In this document: positions 17,726 through 27,512 of the stretch, piece by piece
Numbering within the stretch: the stretch's first letter is position 1
How the letters are laid out: every line of letters starts with the position of its first letter
The notes under the pieces: model-generated
Seen by the model: the letters and a program-made list of their open reading frames with translations, nothing else
Database searches by the model: none
What the model was told of the DNA's origin: nothing
Position numbers and translations under genes: made by a program
Source: JBDHTQ01 sp039808765
GTDB lineage: Bacteria > Pseudomonadota > Alphaproteobacteria > UBA2400
NCBI GenBank assembly: GCA_039808765.1
Contig: JBDHTQ010000004.1
Coordinates: 174,604-238,603 of the forward strand
Reading direction: 5' to 3'
Length of the DNA stretch: 64,000 nt

Positions 17726-19681
17726 TTATGTATCCAAAAAGCTACGCAGTTTGCGTGAGCGGCTTGGGTGTTTCAATTTTCTCAAGGCTTTGGCCTCAAT
17801 TTGGCGAATACGTTCGCGTGTTACATTAAACTGCTGTCCCACTTCCTCAAGTGTATGGTCAGTGTTCATGCCGATACCAAAACGCATACGCAAAACACGT
17901 TCTTCACGCGGTGTGAGGGTCGAAAGGACACGGGTTGTTGTTTCGCGCAAGTTGCTTTGAATGGCTGCATCAACGGGCAGAATGGCATTCTTGTCTTCAA
18001 TAAAGTCACCCAAGTGGGTGTCATCTTCTTCCCCAATCGGGGTGTCAAGCGAGATTGGCTCTTTTGCAACTTTTAAAACCTTGCGTACTTTTTCAAGCGG
18101 CATCAGCAAACGTTCGGCCAGTTCTTCCGGTGTGGGTTCCCGTCCGATCTCGTGCATCATCTGCCGACTTGTGCGTACCAGCTTATTAATCGTTTCGATC
18201 ATGTGAACAGGGATACGGATGGTGCGCGCCTGATCAGCAATCGAGCGGGTAATCGCTTGGCGAATCCACCATGTTGCGTAGGTCGAGAATTTGTAACCTC
18301 GACGGTATTCAAATTTATCAACGGCCTTCATCAAGCCAATATTGCCTTCCTGAATCAAATCCAGAAACTGCAAACCACGATTGGTGTATTTTTTGGCAAT
18401 GGAGATTACCAAGCGAAGGTTGGCTTCTACCATTTCCTTTTTAGCACGACTCGCTTCGCGTTCACCTTTTTGTACAGTCGAGACGATGCGCTTAAATTCT
18501 GAAATTGGGAGATTCGAGCGTGACGAAATCATGCTCACACTGTCACGAATTTCGTTTATTTCAGCTTCATATTTTTCAACGAACTTAGCCCAATTTTTGT
18601 CGATTTTTGCAACTTTGCTTACCCACTTAGGATCGATTTCGTGGCCCTGATACTCAGAGAGGAAGCTTTCACGTTTCACCTTGCTGTCGACCGCCAGGCG
18701 CAACAGGCGACCCTCAAGAGTCAGGAGTTGGCGGTTAAAGCCGTACAATTGATCGACAACCTGCTCGATACGTCCATTGTTCAAGCGCACCTGGTTGAGC
18801 AGTTCAACCATTTTTTGTTTGAAGGACAAGTATTTCTTTTCTGTTGCAGCATCGGGTTGTTTGCCCTTGCTGATCAAGTCCATGCGTGATTCCTGCACTT
18901 TGGCCATTTTTTTCCAAGTGCTGGTGACTTCATCAAAAATCTGCAAAATTTCAGGCAGAAGCTTTTCTTCCATTGCCGAAAGCGAGAGGGCGCTTTCTTC
19001 ATCGCTGATTTCTTCGCCTTCAATTTCTTCTGGCTCTTCCTCAGCGGTTGTTATCTCTTCTTCGGCGTTGGCAGCTTCTTCAATGTTTTCAGGAGCGCCG
19101 CCCATGCTGGCTTCAAGATCAATAATATCCCGCAAGAGCAGATCACCTGCACGTAATGCTTCATGCCATTGAATGATCGCGCGAATGGTGAGGGGGCTTT
19201 CACAAATACCCCCGATCATCTGTTCCCGACCCGCTTCAATGCGTTTGGCAATGGCAATTTCGCCTTCGCGTGAAAGCAGTTCTACAGAGCCCATTTCGCG
19301 TAAATACATGCGCACTGGATCATCTGTGCGGCTACCTTCGCCATCTTCGACATTGCCGCCGCGCTCATCATCGTCGTCGGATGTGCTGCCGTCTTCTTCA
19401 CCTTCTTCTTCACCTTCGGTGCGGGCGGCTTCCATTTCTTCTGCTTCTTCAACTTCAACAATGGTGATGCCAAGATCTGACAGCATCGCCATAATATCTT
19501 CAATGAATTCTGCTGCTGTTTCGGTAGAGGGCAGTGCTGCATTGAGTTCGTCATATGTAACGTAGCCGCGTTCTTTGCCCTTGTTCAGCAGACGTCGCAA
19601 AGCGACCGGGATTTTTGCCCCAGTGCCTGTATCTGCTTGCGAATTTTCAACTGGTTTATCTTTTCCTGATCGTGTTGCCAT
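17726..19681 (-). CDS. rpoD: RNA polymerase primary sigma factor RpoD
   Basis: The housekeeping sigma-70 factor. Within 651 residues: region 1.1 near the N-terminus (LLNKGKERGYVTYDELNAALP), a very acidic linker of Asp/Glu (about 90-125), region 1.2 (DPVRMYLREMGSVELLSREGE), a long non-conserved region, region 2.3-2.4 (FSTYATWWIRQAITRSIADQ), region 3 and region 4.2 (LEEVGQQFNVTRERIRQIEAKALRKL). All promoter-recognition blocks are intact. It follows dnaG by 52 bases, the macromolecular-synthesis arrangement seen in many proteobacteria, and ends at a strong terminator. Confidence 0.98.
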   Translation of the reverse strand: MATRSGKDKPVENSQADTGTGAKIPVALRRLLNKGKERGYVTYDELNAALPSTETAAEFIEDIMAMLSDLGITIVEVEEAEEMEAARTEGEEEGEEDGSTSDDDDERGGNVEDGEGSRTDDPVRMYLREMGSVELLSREGEIAIAKRIEAGREQMIGGICESPLTIRAIIQWHEALRAGDLLLRDIIDLEASMGGAPENIEEAANAEEEITTAEEEPEEIEGEEISDEESALSLSAMEEKLLPEILQIFDEVTSTWKKMAKVQESRMDLISKGKQPDAATEKKYLSFKQKMVELLNQVRLNNGRIEQVVDQLYGFNRQLLTLEGRLLRLAVDSKVKRESFLSEYQGHEIDPKWVSKVAKIDKNWAKFVEKYEAEINEIRDSVSMISSRSNLPISEFKRIVSTVQKGEREASRAKKEMVEANLRLVISIAKKYTNRGLQFLDLIQEGNIGLMKAVDKFEYRRGYKFSTYATWWIRQAITRSIADQARTIRIPVHMIETINKLVRTSRQMMHEIGREPTPEELAERLLMPLEKVRKVLKVAKEPISLDTPIGEEDDTHLGDFIEDKNAILPVDAAIQSNLRETTTRVLSTLTPREERVLRMRFGIGMNTDHTLEEVGQQFNVTRERIRQIEAKALRKLKHPSRSRKLRSFLDT

Positions 19682-19733
19682 TCCTAATGCTGCCCCTCTA
19701 CCTTCATCGTTGTTGTCTGTTTGCGCCTATGGT

Positions 19734-21545
19734 TTAGCGCTCATCATGATCGTGATTTAATTCTTGTCGCATGGCGGAGATGCGCCGCCGCATTTCATCA
19801 TCTGTTTGCTGCTCGTATTGCTGAGCCATCTGTCTAAACGTTGCTTGTGTGGCATGGCGGTGGTGAAGCGCAATAATGTCTTGCAGGCCTGCTCGTACGT
19901 CGTCGATTGTCTCCCCCTCTTTCAACCATGCGCGTGCCTCAACCCCTTGGGCGAGAATGGATTTTAGCGGATCATCCCACCCCAAATCGCGCAAACGCTC
20001 ACGCAGGCCAGACGAGTCAAGACTCGGCTGATTTTCGATGTTAGTAACAACAGCTTGCCAGAGTTTGTCAAGCGGCCCCTTTAATTCAAGTGTTACGAGT
20101 TGCACACCAACCTCATCAAACAGTTGAGGATAGCGCAAAAGTGCCAAAAGACACTGCCTTTGCCAAATGATTTGTGGATGGGGTAAAGGGGGTGGGGGTG
20201 AGGGGGGGATGGCGCGGTTAAATTTAGATAATTTGTTGTTATAGTTAGTGTTTTTGTAAGCTTGGGCGGGTTTTTGAAATTGCTCGTCAAGGCGGCGGCC
20301 AAAGGCGGCGCGATAAAATTTTTGAACTGTGGCATCAGCCATGAGCTTAATTTGGTCTTCTAACGCTTTTTTGAGACCGGCCTGGGCTTCTGGCGTATTG
20401 AGGGGGCGGCGACCACTTTCGAGTCGCCAGAGCATATCCACCAGAGGTATAGCCGTCTTCAGCGCCTCATTCATACCCGCGATGCCGGCGCTTTTGAGCA
20501 GATCGTCAGGGTCTTGACCATGAGGTAAAAAAGCAAATCGAAAGGTTTTTCCAGCACTTAACAGCGGCAGGGCGCGCAGCAGCGCCCTTTCGGCAGCCCG
20601 TTGTCCGGCTGAGTCACCATCAAAACACAAAATGGGATCGCCTTCGCTGGCGCCCAGCCTCCACAGCTCTTCCATTTGCTCTTCGGTTAGAGCGGTGCCG
20701 AGGGGAGCGACAGCGGCCTCAAAACCATTTTTAACCAGCGCGATAACATCCATATAGCCTTCCACCACAATCACTGGGGCACCGCGTGGAGCGGCCTCTC
20801 TGGCCCGGGAAAGATTATAAAGAAGCTTGCCTTTATGAAAAAGGGGGTGATCGGGGCTGTTGATGTATTTTGGTCCATCCCCACTGATTAAACGTCCACC
20901 AAAAGCAACAACACGCCCCCGTCGGTCCGCAACCGGAAACATCAACCGATCACGAAAAAAAGCATAGGTTTGTCCATCGCTTTCACGTTGACGGGCGATT
21001 CCTGCTTCAATCATCAAGGCTGTCTCAAACCCTAATCCCTTGAGATGTTGAATAAGAGCCTGACCATCAAGCGGTGCATACCCCAACCGAAATCGATGAA
21101 GATCATTTTCTTTTAAGCCTCGCGATTGGGCATAGGCCAATGCGGCGCGGCCAGCTGTTGAATGTAGCTGCTGTTCAAACCACTGGGCGGCGGTTTCACA
21201 AATTTGATGAAGTGTCTTTTGTTGTTGTGCTTTGGCGACTTCCTGGGGTGAGAATTGTGGTACGTCCAGCCCGGCTTTATTCGCCAGAATCTCAATGGTT
21301 TCATGGAATGAGAGGCGATCGTTCTGCATTACAAAGCTGATCACATCGCCATGTGCGCCACAGCCGAAGCAGTGAAAAAAACCTTTGGTTTCATTCACAG
21401 TAAAGCTGGCCGTTTTCTCATTGTGGAATGGGCAGCACCCCTTAAACTCACGCCCCGCGCGTGTAAGTTTAATGCGCTGGCCAATTACTTCACTCAAGGA
21501 CAGTCGGCTTCGTATCTCCTCCAAAAATGAGGGAGGAAAAGACAT
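19734..21545 (-). CDS. dnaG: DNA primase
   Basis: DnaG makes the RNA primers for replication. The 603-residue protein has the N-terminal zinc-binding domain (CCPFHNEKTASFTVNE with C38, H41 and the Cys pair in FHCFGCGAHGD), the catalytic core with a Toprim fold (VIVVEGYMDVIAL, then LCFDGDSAGQRAAERAL), and a C-terminal helicase-binding region. A Pro-rich stretch near residue 440 (PSPPPPLPHP) marks the linker to the last domain. The start lies 3 bases after the yqeY stop, with the ribosome-binding site inside yqeY. Confidence 0.97.
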   Translation of the reverse strand: MSFPPSFLEEIRSRLSLSEVIGQRIKLTRAGREFKGCCPFHNEKTASFTVNETKGFFHCFGCGAHGDVISFVMQNDRLSFHETIEILANKAGLDVPQFSPQEVAKAQQQKTLHQICETAAQWFEQQLHSTAGRAALAYAQSRGLKENDLHRFRLGYAPLDGQALIQHLKGLGFETALMIEAGIARQRESDGQTYAFFRDRLMFPVADRRGRVVAFGGRLISGDGPKYINSPDHPLFHKGKLLYNLSRAREAAPRGAPVIVVEGYMDVIALVKNGFEAAVAPLGTALTEEQMEELWRLGASEGDPILCFDGDSAGQRAAERALLRALPLLSAGKTFRFAFLPHGQDPDDLLKSAGIAGMNEALKTAIPLVDMLWRLESGRRPLNTPEAQAGLKKALEDQIKLMADATVQKFYRAAFGRRLDEQFQKPAQAYKNTNYNNKLSKFNRAIPPSPPPPLPHPQIIWQRQCLLALLRYPQLFDEVGVQLVTLELKGPLDKLWQAVVTNIENQPSLDSSGLRERLRDLGWDDPLKSILAQGVEARAWLKEGETIDDVRAGLQDIIALHHRHATQATFRQMAQQYEQQTDDEMRRRISAMRQELNHDHDER

Positions 21546-21548
21546 TTT

Positions 21549-22013
21549 CTATCCTGCCAGTTTTTGTTTAACCAGCGCACTGGCTTTGGTGAAGTCCATC
21601 TGTCCGGCATACTTGGCTTTAAGTTCAGCCATGACTTTACCCATATCTTTTACGCCCGCCGCATTGATGGTGGTAATGGTGGCGCCGATGGCTTGATCCA
21701 TTTCTGTGTCATTCATGGCTTGAGGGAGATAGTTTTCAATCACATTGATTTCGGCTTGCTCACGGTCGACCAGATCTTGGCGATTGCCTTTTTGATATTG
21801 CTCAATTGAATCTTTGCGCTGTTTGATCATGCCTTGCAGCATTGAAAGAATGTGCTCGTCACCCAAACCGGTATGCGTGTTTTCGGCAGTGCGGGCAGCA
21901 ATATCTTTGTCTTTCAGGGTAGAAAGTATCAGGCGCAATGTTGCTACCTTGATCGTTTCTTTTGCCAGCATGGCGGTTTTTAAATCAGCCATGAATGTGT
22001 CGCGCAGTGTCAT
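21549..22013 (-). CDS. yqeY: GatB/YqeY domain-containing protein
   Basis: A 154-residue protein of the YqeY family, related to the C-terminal tRNA-binding domain of GatB; its role is uncertain. It starts MTLRDTFMADLKTAM, with the family blocks KVATLRLILSTLKDKDI, LSMLQGMIKQRKDSIEQY, EINVIENYLPQAM and VMAELKAKYAG. I placed the start at ATG 22013, with AAGGGGAAA just upstream; a TTG at 22031 is in frame but would contain that site. It is the first gene of the yqeY-dnaG-rpoD string. The 234 bases between it and atpD contain no gene. Confidence 0.93.
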   Translation of the reverse strand: MTLRDTFMADLKTAMLAKETIKVATLRLILSTLKDKDIAARTAENTHTGLGDEHILSMLQGMIKQRKDSIEQYQKGNRQDLVDREQAEINVIENYLPQAMNDTEMDQAIGATITTINAAGVKDMGKVMAELKAKYAGQMDFTKASALVKQKLAG

Positions 22014-22247
22014 TGCTTTCCCCTTTTTCAAATGGTGTTTATCAAATGTTGCACCATCCTAGCCATGTATTGATTAAAAAGCGAGTCCTCGATAATTGTA
22101 AACATTAGCGGGAAACAAGCCTCGCTGTTTTTGTCGTGCCTTTTTTGTCGTTAAACATGACATCGCAGATAGCGGGTAAAAGAATGTACAAAACATACAT
22201 AGTCATGCTTTCTCATAAATACCCAACCGCGCTTTTTAAAGTCACAC

Positions 22248-23687
22248 CTATGCAGCAGCGTCCGTCATTTTCTTCGCCTTGGCCAGCACATCGTCAATTG
22301 TGCCAACCATATAAAAGGCTGCTTCAGGAATGCTGTCATATTCGCCCTTTACGATACCTTCAAATCCTTTGATGGTATCATCCAGCTTGACAAAAACACC
22401 CGGCGATCCTGTAAATACTTCTGCTACATGGAACGGTTGCGATAAGAAACGTTGAATCTTTCGGGCGCGTGAAACCACGAGTTTATCATCTTCACTCAAT
22501 TCATCCATGCCCAAAATTGCGATAATATCCTGCAGATTTTTATAGGTCTGCAAAATACGCTGTACTTCACGCGCAACCTTGTAGTGATGATCTCCCACCA
22601 CGCGCGGATCAAGCACGCGAGATGTTGAATCAAGTGGATCAACTGCTGGATAAATTCCCAACTCGGCAATCTGGCGGCTGAGAACGGTCGTCGCATCCAA
22701 ATGCGAGAACGATGTCGCAGGTGCAGGGTCTGTAAGGTCGTCAGCAGGAACATAAATCGCCTGTACAGACGTGATCGACCCTTTTTTGGTGGTTGTAATC
22801 CGTTCTTGCAGGGCGCCCATTTCCGTCGCCAGCGTGGGTTGATAGCCCACAGCCGAGGGAATGCGGCCTAAAAGAGCCGAAACTTCTGATCCAGCCTGGG
22901 TGAAGCGGAAAACGTTATCGACAAAGAACAGCACATCCTGTCCTTCTTCATCACGGAAATATTCCGCTTGTGTCAAGCCGGACAACGCAACACGTGCGCG
23001 TGCACCCGGTGGTTCATTCATCTGGCCATAAACCAGCGCCACCTTTGAGCCGGGGCCATCTGTTTTGATCACGCCGGATTCAATCATTTCGTGGTAGAGA
23101 TCGTTTCCTTCACGGGTGCGTTCACCCACCCCAGCAAAAACCGAGTAACCGCCATGTGCTTTGGCGATGTTATTGATCAGTTCCATAATCAAAACAGTTT
23201 TGCCAACACCCGCACCACCAAACAAGCCGATCTTCCCGCCTTTAAGGTAGGGGGCTAATAGATCAACGACTTTGATCCCCGTGACCAAAACCTCACTTTC
23301 CGTTGACTGTTCCGAGAAAGCGGGGGCAGCGCGGTGAATGGGAGCGCGACGGGTGGTTTGCAACGGCCCGCGTTCATCGACGGGTTCACCCAACACATTC
23401 ATGATGCGTCCTAGCGTTTCCGGTCCCACAGGAACAGAAATCGGCGCGCCGGTGCTGATGACTTCTTGGCCACGTACCAACCCATCGGTTGAATCCATCG
23501 CGATGGTGCGAACAGTTTTTTCACCCAAGTGTTGCGCGATTTCCAACACCAGTCGGTTGTTGTCGTTTTTAACTTCAAGTGCACTCAGGATGGGCGGCAG
23601 CTCACCATTAAACTGAACGTCAACAACCGGACCTAAAACCTGCGTGATTTTTCCGGACGTCGCAAAGTGGATGGTTTGTTCTGTCAT
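22248..23687 (-). CDS. atpD: F1F0 ATP synthase subunit beta
   Basis: Catalytic beta subunit of F1, hydrolysing or making ATP at the alpha/beta interface. The 479 residues include GRIMNVLGEPVDERGP, Walker A GLFGGAGVGKTVLIMELI near 155, VFAGVGERTREGND, and the ATPase signature PAVDPLDSTSR. AAAGGAG precedes ATG 23687. It is the last gene of the atpHAGD operon: the usual atpC does not follow, and the 234 bases to yqeY are too short to hold it. Confidence 0.98.
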   Translation of the reverse strand: MTEQTIHFATSGKITQVLGPVVDVQFNGELPPILSALEVKNDNNRLVLEIAQHLGEKTVRTIAMDSTDGLVRGQEVISTGAPISVPVGPETLGRIMNVLGEPVDERGPLQTTRRAPIHRAAPAFSEQSTESEVLVTGIKVVDLLAPYLKGGKIGLFGGAGVGKTVLIMELINNIAKAHGGYSVFAGVGERTREGNDLYHEMIESGVIKTDGPGSKVALVYGQMNEPPGARARVALSGLTQAEYFRDEEGQDVLFFVDNVFRFTQAGSEVSALLGRIPSAVGYQPTLATEMGALQERITTTKKGSITSVQAIYVPADDLTDPAPATSFSHLDATTVLSRQIAELGIYPAVDPLDSTSRVLDPRVVGDHHYKVAREVQRILQTYKNLQDIIAILGMDELSEDDKLVVSRARKIQRFLSQPFHVAEVFTGSPGVFVKLDDTIKGFEGIVKGEYDSIPEAAFYMVGTIDDVLAKAKKMTDAAA

Positions 23688-23701
23688 GTTGGCTCCTTTA
23701 G

Positions 23702-24586
23702 TTATCCTACGGCGTCGGCACCGGAGATGATTTCGATCAATTCTTTTGTGATATAAGCCTGACGGGCTCGGTTATACTTTAATGTGAGTTTTGCAATCAT
23801 CTCGCTGGCGTTGCGGGTTGCATTGTCCATTGCTGTCATGCGTGCGGCCTGCTCGCCTGCTGCACTTTCCAGAAGTGCGCGGAAAATCTGCATTGTTACA
23901 TTTTGTGGTACGAGCTGATTGAGAAGGCATTCTTGCGATGGTTCGAATTCATGAACGGAATGTGCTTCTTTTAGTGGCTCGGTGTTGCGCGGAATATAAA
24001 AGGGGATGAGCTGGCGCGCCATCGGCACCTGTGAAATAACCGAATTAAAGCGGTTATAAAACATGGTGGCGACGTCAACTTTTCCAGCATCAAATAATGT
24101 AAAAACTCGTGCGGCGATTTTTTGTGCATCAGCAAAGGTGAGGTGCTTTTTGCCGATCCCCTCAAAACTTTCAACAATGTAGGGTGAAAATTCGCGCTTT
24201 AGCAGCTCTCGTCCTTTACGCCCTACGGTGATAATGCTGACATCTTTACCCTCGGCAATCAGCGTATAAAGATGACGGCGTGCATCACGCACAACATTGG
24301 CATTAAAGCCTGCACACAAACCGCGGTCAGAGGTGAAGACGATCAATAATTGTTTATTAAATGCACCTGTTCCTGAAACGAGCTTGGGAAGCACGACGCC
24401 AGAGCGTGTTTCCGATGCAACAAATTCCAACAGGCGTCGCATTTGTTGGGCGTAAGGGCGGGCAATTTCAGCTTGTTCTTGGGCGCGGCGCAATTTGCTG
24501 GCAGCGACCATCTTCATCGCGGCTGTTATTTTTCGCGTTGAGGTGACGCTCGCAATGCGAATTCGATATTCCTTCAAGCTGGGCAT
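23702..24586 (-). CDS. atpG: F1F0 ATP synthase subunit gamma
   Basis: Central rotor shaft of F1. I chose ATG 24586 (294 residues), with GGGAG seven bases upstream, over an in-frame GTG two codons earlier. The N-terminal helix reads MPSLKEYRIRIASVTSTRKITAAMKMVAASKLRRAQ and the C-terminal helix MTAMDNATRNASEMIAKLTLKYNRARQAYITKELIEI, both diagnostic (only the motifs TRKITAAMKMV and NRARQAYITKEL are needed). SDRGLCAGFN marks the middle. It lies 28 bases after atpA and 14 before atpD. Confidence 0.97.
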   Translation of the reverse strand: MPSLKEYRIRIASVTSTRKITAAMKMVAASKLRRAQEQAEIARPYAQQMRRLLEFVASETRSGVVLPKLVSGTGAFNKQLLIVFTSDRGLCAGFNANVVRDARRHLYTLIAEGKDVSIITVGRKGRELLKREFSPYIVESFEGIGKKHLTFADAQKIAARVFTLFDAGKVDVATMFYNRFNSVISQVPMARQLIPFYIPRNTEPLKEAHSVHEFEPSQECLLNQLVPQNVTMQIFRALLESAAGEQAARMTAMDNATRNASEMIAKLTLKYNRARQAYITKELIEIISGADAVG

Positions 24587-24614
24587 GCTCACACTCCCGT
24601 TATTGCGTCATCGT

Positions 24615-26144
24615 TTACATAAAGCCTTTGACAAAGGCCTCGAGGAACGATTTAAGCTGCTCTTCGGTTTCAGGTTTTAGGGCCTTATCGGTGCGGATGC
24701 TGGTAAGCAGATCCGTTCCACGTGCACGTAACGCTTGCAGAAGTTGCTCTTCAAAGCGGCTAATATCATCAACTTTGATTTTGTCCAGATAACCTTTTAC
24801 GCCAGCGAAAAGAACGCAAACCTGCTCTTCAACGGCGAGCGGTTGATACTGACCTTGCTTCAAAAGCTCTGTCAAACGTGCGCCCCGGGCCAAAAGTTTT
24901 TGCGTCGATGCGTCAAGGTCGGAAGCGAACTGCGAGAATGCCTGCATTTCACGATACTGTGCCAGATCAAGGCGTAATGTACCCGCCACCTGTTTCATTG
25001 CTTTGATCTGTGCGGCACCGCCAACGCGGCTTACCGACAAACCCACGCTGATGGCAGGGCGAACGCCCTTGTAAAACAAACCTGTTTCAAGAAAGATTTG
25101 GCCATCAGTAATGGAAATTACGTTGGTGGGAATATAAGCAGAAACGTCGCCCGCCTGTGTTTCAATAATAGGCAACGCAGTTAAAGAGCCACTGCCATGA
25201 TCTTTGTTGAGCTTGGCTGCGCGTTCCAATAGGCGTGAGTGGATATAGAAGACGTCACCCGGATACGCTTCACGTCCGGGTGGACGACGTAGCAGCAAGG
25301 ACATCTGGCGATAGGCCACGGCTTGTTTTGAAAGATCATCATAGACCATTAACGCATGCATGCCATTATCACGGAAAAACTCACCCATGGCGCAGCCCGT
25401 GTAGGGTGCCAAGAATTGCAAGGGCGCTGGATCAGAAGCGGTTGCCGCCACAACGATGGAATACTTGAGCGCGCCCATTTCTTCCAGCGTGCGCACAAGC
25501 TGTGCCACTGTGGAGCGCTTCTGACCAATCGCCACATACACGCAATAAAGCTTGCTGGTTTCATCTGTGCCTTCGTGAGCGGCACGCTGATTGAGAATCG
25601 TATCTAGTGCCAGTGCCGTTTTACCGGTTTGACGGTCACCGATGATCAACTCACGTTGACCACGTCCGATCGGCACCAACGCATCAACAGATTTAATACC
25701 TGTCTGCATCGGTTCATGCACGCTTTGACGCGGGATAATGCCGGGCGCTTTCACCTCAATGCGAGTCATTTTGACATCACTGAGCGGACCTTTACCATCC
25801 AATGGCTCGCCCAATGCGTTTACCACGCGACCCAATAAACCTTTTCCCACAGGGCACTCGATAATCGCACCAGTGCGTTTTACTGTATCGCCTTCGCGAA
25901 TTTGGCTATCATCGCCAAAAATCACGATCCCAACATTATCGGCTTCAAGATTGATGGCCATGCCTTTCAGTCCGCCGGGAAATTCAACCATTTCGCCTGC
26001 TTTAACATGATCCATGCCATGCACGCGCGCGACCCCATCGTTCACCGAAATCACACGGCCAACTTCCGTTGTTTCTGCTTCGGCGTTAAAGCCAGAGATT
26101 TGTTCCTTGATGATTGAGGAAATTTCAGAGGCTCTTAAATCCAT
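24615..26144 (-). CDS. atpA: F1F0 ATP synthase subunit alpha
   Basis: Non-catalytic nucleotide-binding subunit of F1; 509 residues, the standard length. Landmarks are GDGIARVHGM-like NDGVARVHGMDHVKAGE, Walker A GDRQTGKTALALDT at 169-182, VYVAIGQKRSTVAQLV, YTGCAMGEFFRD and the signature PAISVGLSVSRVGGAAQ. The ATG directly follows the atpH stop TAA, so the two are probably coupled. All residues expected near the Walker motif are present. Confidence 0.98.
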   Translation of the reverse strand: MDLRASEISSIIKEQISGFNAEAETTEVGRVISVNDGVARVHGMDHVKAGEMVEFPGGLKGMAINLEADNVGIVIFGDDSQIREGDTVKRTGAIIECPVGKGLLGRVVNALGEPLDGKGPLSDVKMTRIEVKAPGIIPRQSVHEPMQTGIKSVDALVPIGRGQRELIIGDRQTGKTALALDTILNQRAAHEGTDETSKLYCVYVAIGQKRSTVAQLVRTLEEMGALKYSIVVAATASDPAPLQFLAPYTGCAMGEFFRDNGMHALMVYDDLSKQAVAYRQMSLLLRRPPGREAYPGDVFYIHSRLLERAAKLNKDHGSGSLTALPIIETQAGDVSAYIPTNVISITDGQIFLETGLFYKGVRPAISVGLSVSRVGGAAQIKAMKQVAGTLRLDLAQYREMQAFSQFASDLDASTQKLLARGARLTELLKQGQYQPLAVEEQVCVLFAGVKGYLDKIKVDDISRFEEQLLQALRARGTDLLTSIRTDKALKPETEEQLKSFLEAFVKGFM

Positions 26145-26705
26145 TTATATGGTCCCTTTCATCATTAACGCCAAACGGTCAAGCTTGCCTTTAAGGGTAG
26201 CGTCAACCATTTTTGATCCGATTTGTACTTGTAATCCGCCGAGTAACTCCGGTTTAATTCGCAGCTCAAGATGAATTTGTGCCGAGAGTGTAGCGGCAAG
26301 TGTGTTTTTCAATTTGTCTTGATCATTAGGGTTCAGCGGCTGTGCACTGTAAACAATGGCCCGCATGATCGCTGCCTTTTTGTCCAGCATTTCTTGATAA
26401 CAAACCTGAATGTCGTCGAGGTAATTCAAGCGACGCGCCCGTGCCAAAACGTCAAGAAAGCGTACGAACAATGTGCTTAACCCCGCAAGAGGGCCGATTT
26501 TGGTAAGTAAAGTGGCCTGTTGTGAGCGTTCAACCAACGGTGAGCAGAGGACGTGATCTAAATCAGAAGAGGTCTTGCGCAAGTTTTTCAGTCGGTCAAA
26601 ATCGGCTAAAATCGTTGCGTGCTGCGATTCCTTATCGGCAAGCTCGAACAGCGCGGTTGCGTAACGGTCGGCAATCATTGCGGATTTTGCTCCAAAATTC
26701 GCCAC
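26145..26705 (-). CDS. atpH: F1F0 ATP synthase subunit delta
   Basis: Delta (OSCP) subunit that ties F1 to the peripheral stalk; 186 residues. It reads IADRYATALFELADKES at the N-terminus and ends with LELRIKPELLGGLQVQIGSKMVDATLKGKLDRLA, whose GGLQVQIGSKMVDATLKG core is the C-terminal family signature. The start codon is GTG at 26705, with AAGGAGTAACT just upstream, so no ATG need be sought. It is the first gene of the operon. F0 genes (atpB, E, F) are not in this cluster, as is usual in alphaproteobacteria. Confidence 0.96.
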   Translation of the reverse strand: MANFGAKSAMIADRYATALFELADKESQHATILADFDRLKNLRKTSSDLDHVLCSPLVERSQQATLLTKIGPLAGLSTLFVRFLDVLARARRLNYLDDIQVCYQEMLDKKAAIMRAIVYSAQPLNPNDQDKLKNTLAATLSAQIHLELRIKPELLGGLQVQIGSKMVDATLKGKLDRLALMMKGTI

Positions 26706-26911
26706 AGTTACTCCTTTGCCAAGTCAGTTTGGGGACAAACACTCACCGCGCGGATGTAACATAGCTTGCGCCGACACGCAACAATTCTAGTCGTTGTTGA
26801 TCACGATTTTTATATTCTATATCTTAAATAACCCTGTGGATTGACAGGAAAAAACAGAAATGCTCTAACCAGCGCGACATCATGCGCAAGTGCTGTTTAA
26901 AGGAGACTAAA

Positions 26912-27472
26912 TTGGGCCGCATTCCTCCTCATGCAAAATGTGTCTTTGAAGGTGAGATTTTTGAGGTCTATCAGTGGCCGCAAACCCTCTTTGATGGATC
27001 ACTTGCAACCTTTGAGGGAATTAAACGTCAATCAAGTGCTTTTGTGCTCGCGATGGATGGTGAGGATGTTCTTTTTGCACATCAAGAACAGCCCGGAATG
27101 CCTGCGTATAACTGTTTGTTTGGTGGACGGATTGAAAAGGGTGAAGATTCGCTTGCTGCTGCACAACGTGAATTACGCGAAGAAAGTGGGATGACTAGCA
27201 ACAATTGGCAACTTCTTGGTGATTTTTACAGTAGCGGCAAGGTTGAGTGGTGTGCCTCGTTGTTTGTCGCAAAAAATTGTCGTGTGACACATGCGCCACA
27301 GTTGGATAAGGGCGAGCGGATTACAGTAAAGCGGGTTTCGCTTGATACCTTTATGACTGAAACGCTTTGTCAATCAAACTTCCATGCTCAGGAACTTAAA
27401 AAAATGATCTTTAATGCGTTTAATCCTGACGCTGCTCAAACCTTACGGATGCGGCTTTTGTCCCAGGATTGA
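26912..27472 (+). CDS. NUDIX hydrolase
   Basis: A 186-residue pyrophosphohydrolase, most like ADP-ribose pyrophosphatase-type NUDIX enzymes. The NUDIX box is exact: G-x5-E-x7-R-E-L-R-E-E-S-G-M at about residues 82-104. The N-terminal strand EGEIFEVYQWPQTLFDGS and the following FEGIKRQSSAFVLAM fit that subgroup. The substrate is not certain. An ATG at 26882 is in frame, but AAAGGAG sits directly before a TTG at 26912, at ideal spacing, so I prefer TTG as start. The gene is divergent from the ATP synthase operon. Confidence 0.88.
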   Translation: MGRIPPHAKCVFEGEIFEVYQWPQTLFDGSLATFEGIKRQSSAFVLAMDGEDVLFAHQEQPGMPAYNCLFGGRIEKGEDSLAAAQRELREESGMTSNNWQLLGDFYSSGKVEWCASLFVAKNCRVTHAPQLDKGERITVKRVSLDTFMTETLCQSNFHAQELKKMIFNAFNPDAAQTLRMRLLSQD

Positions 27473-27474
27473 TC

Positions 27475-27499
27475 AAAAAAATGGTTATCTCATTTTTTT
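27475..27499 (+). terminator. Weak AT-rich hairpin after the NUDIX gene
   Basis: AAAAAAATG and CATTTTTTT form a 9-bp stem (27475-27483 with 27491-27499) immediately after the stop codon. The T-run is part of the stem, and the stem is AT-rich, so termination may be inefficient. Confidence 0.45.
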
Positions 27500-27512
27500 A
27501 ATGACAGTTTAT

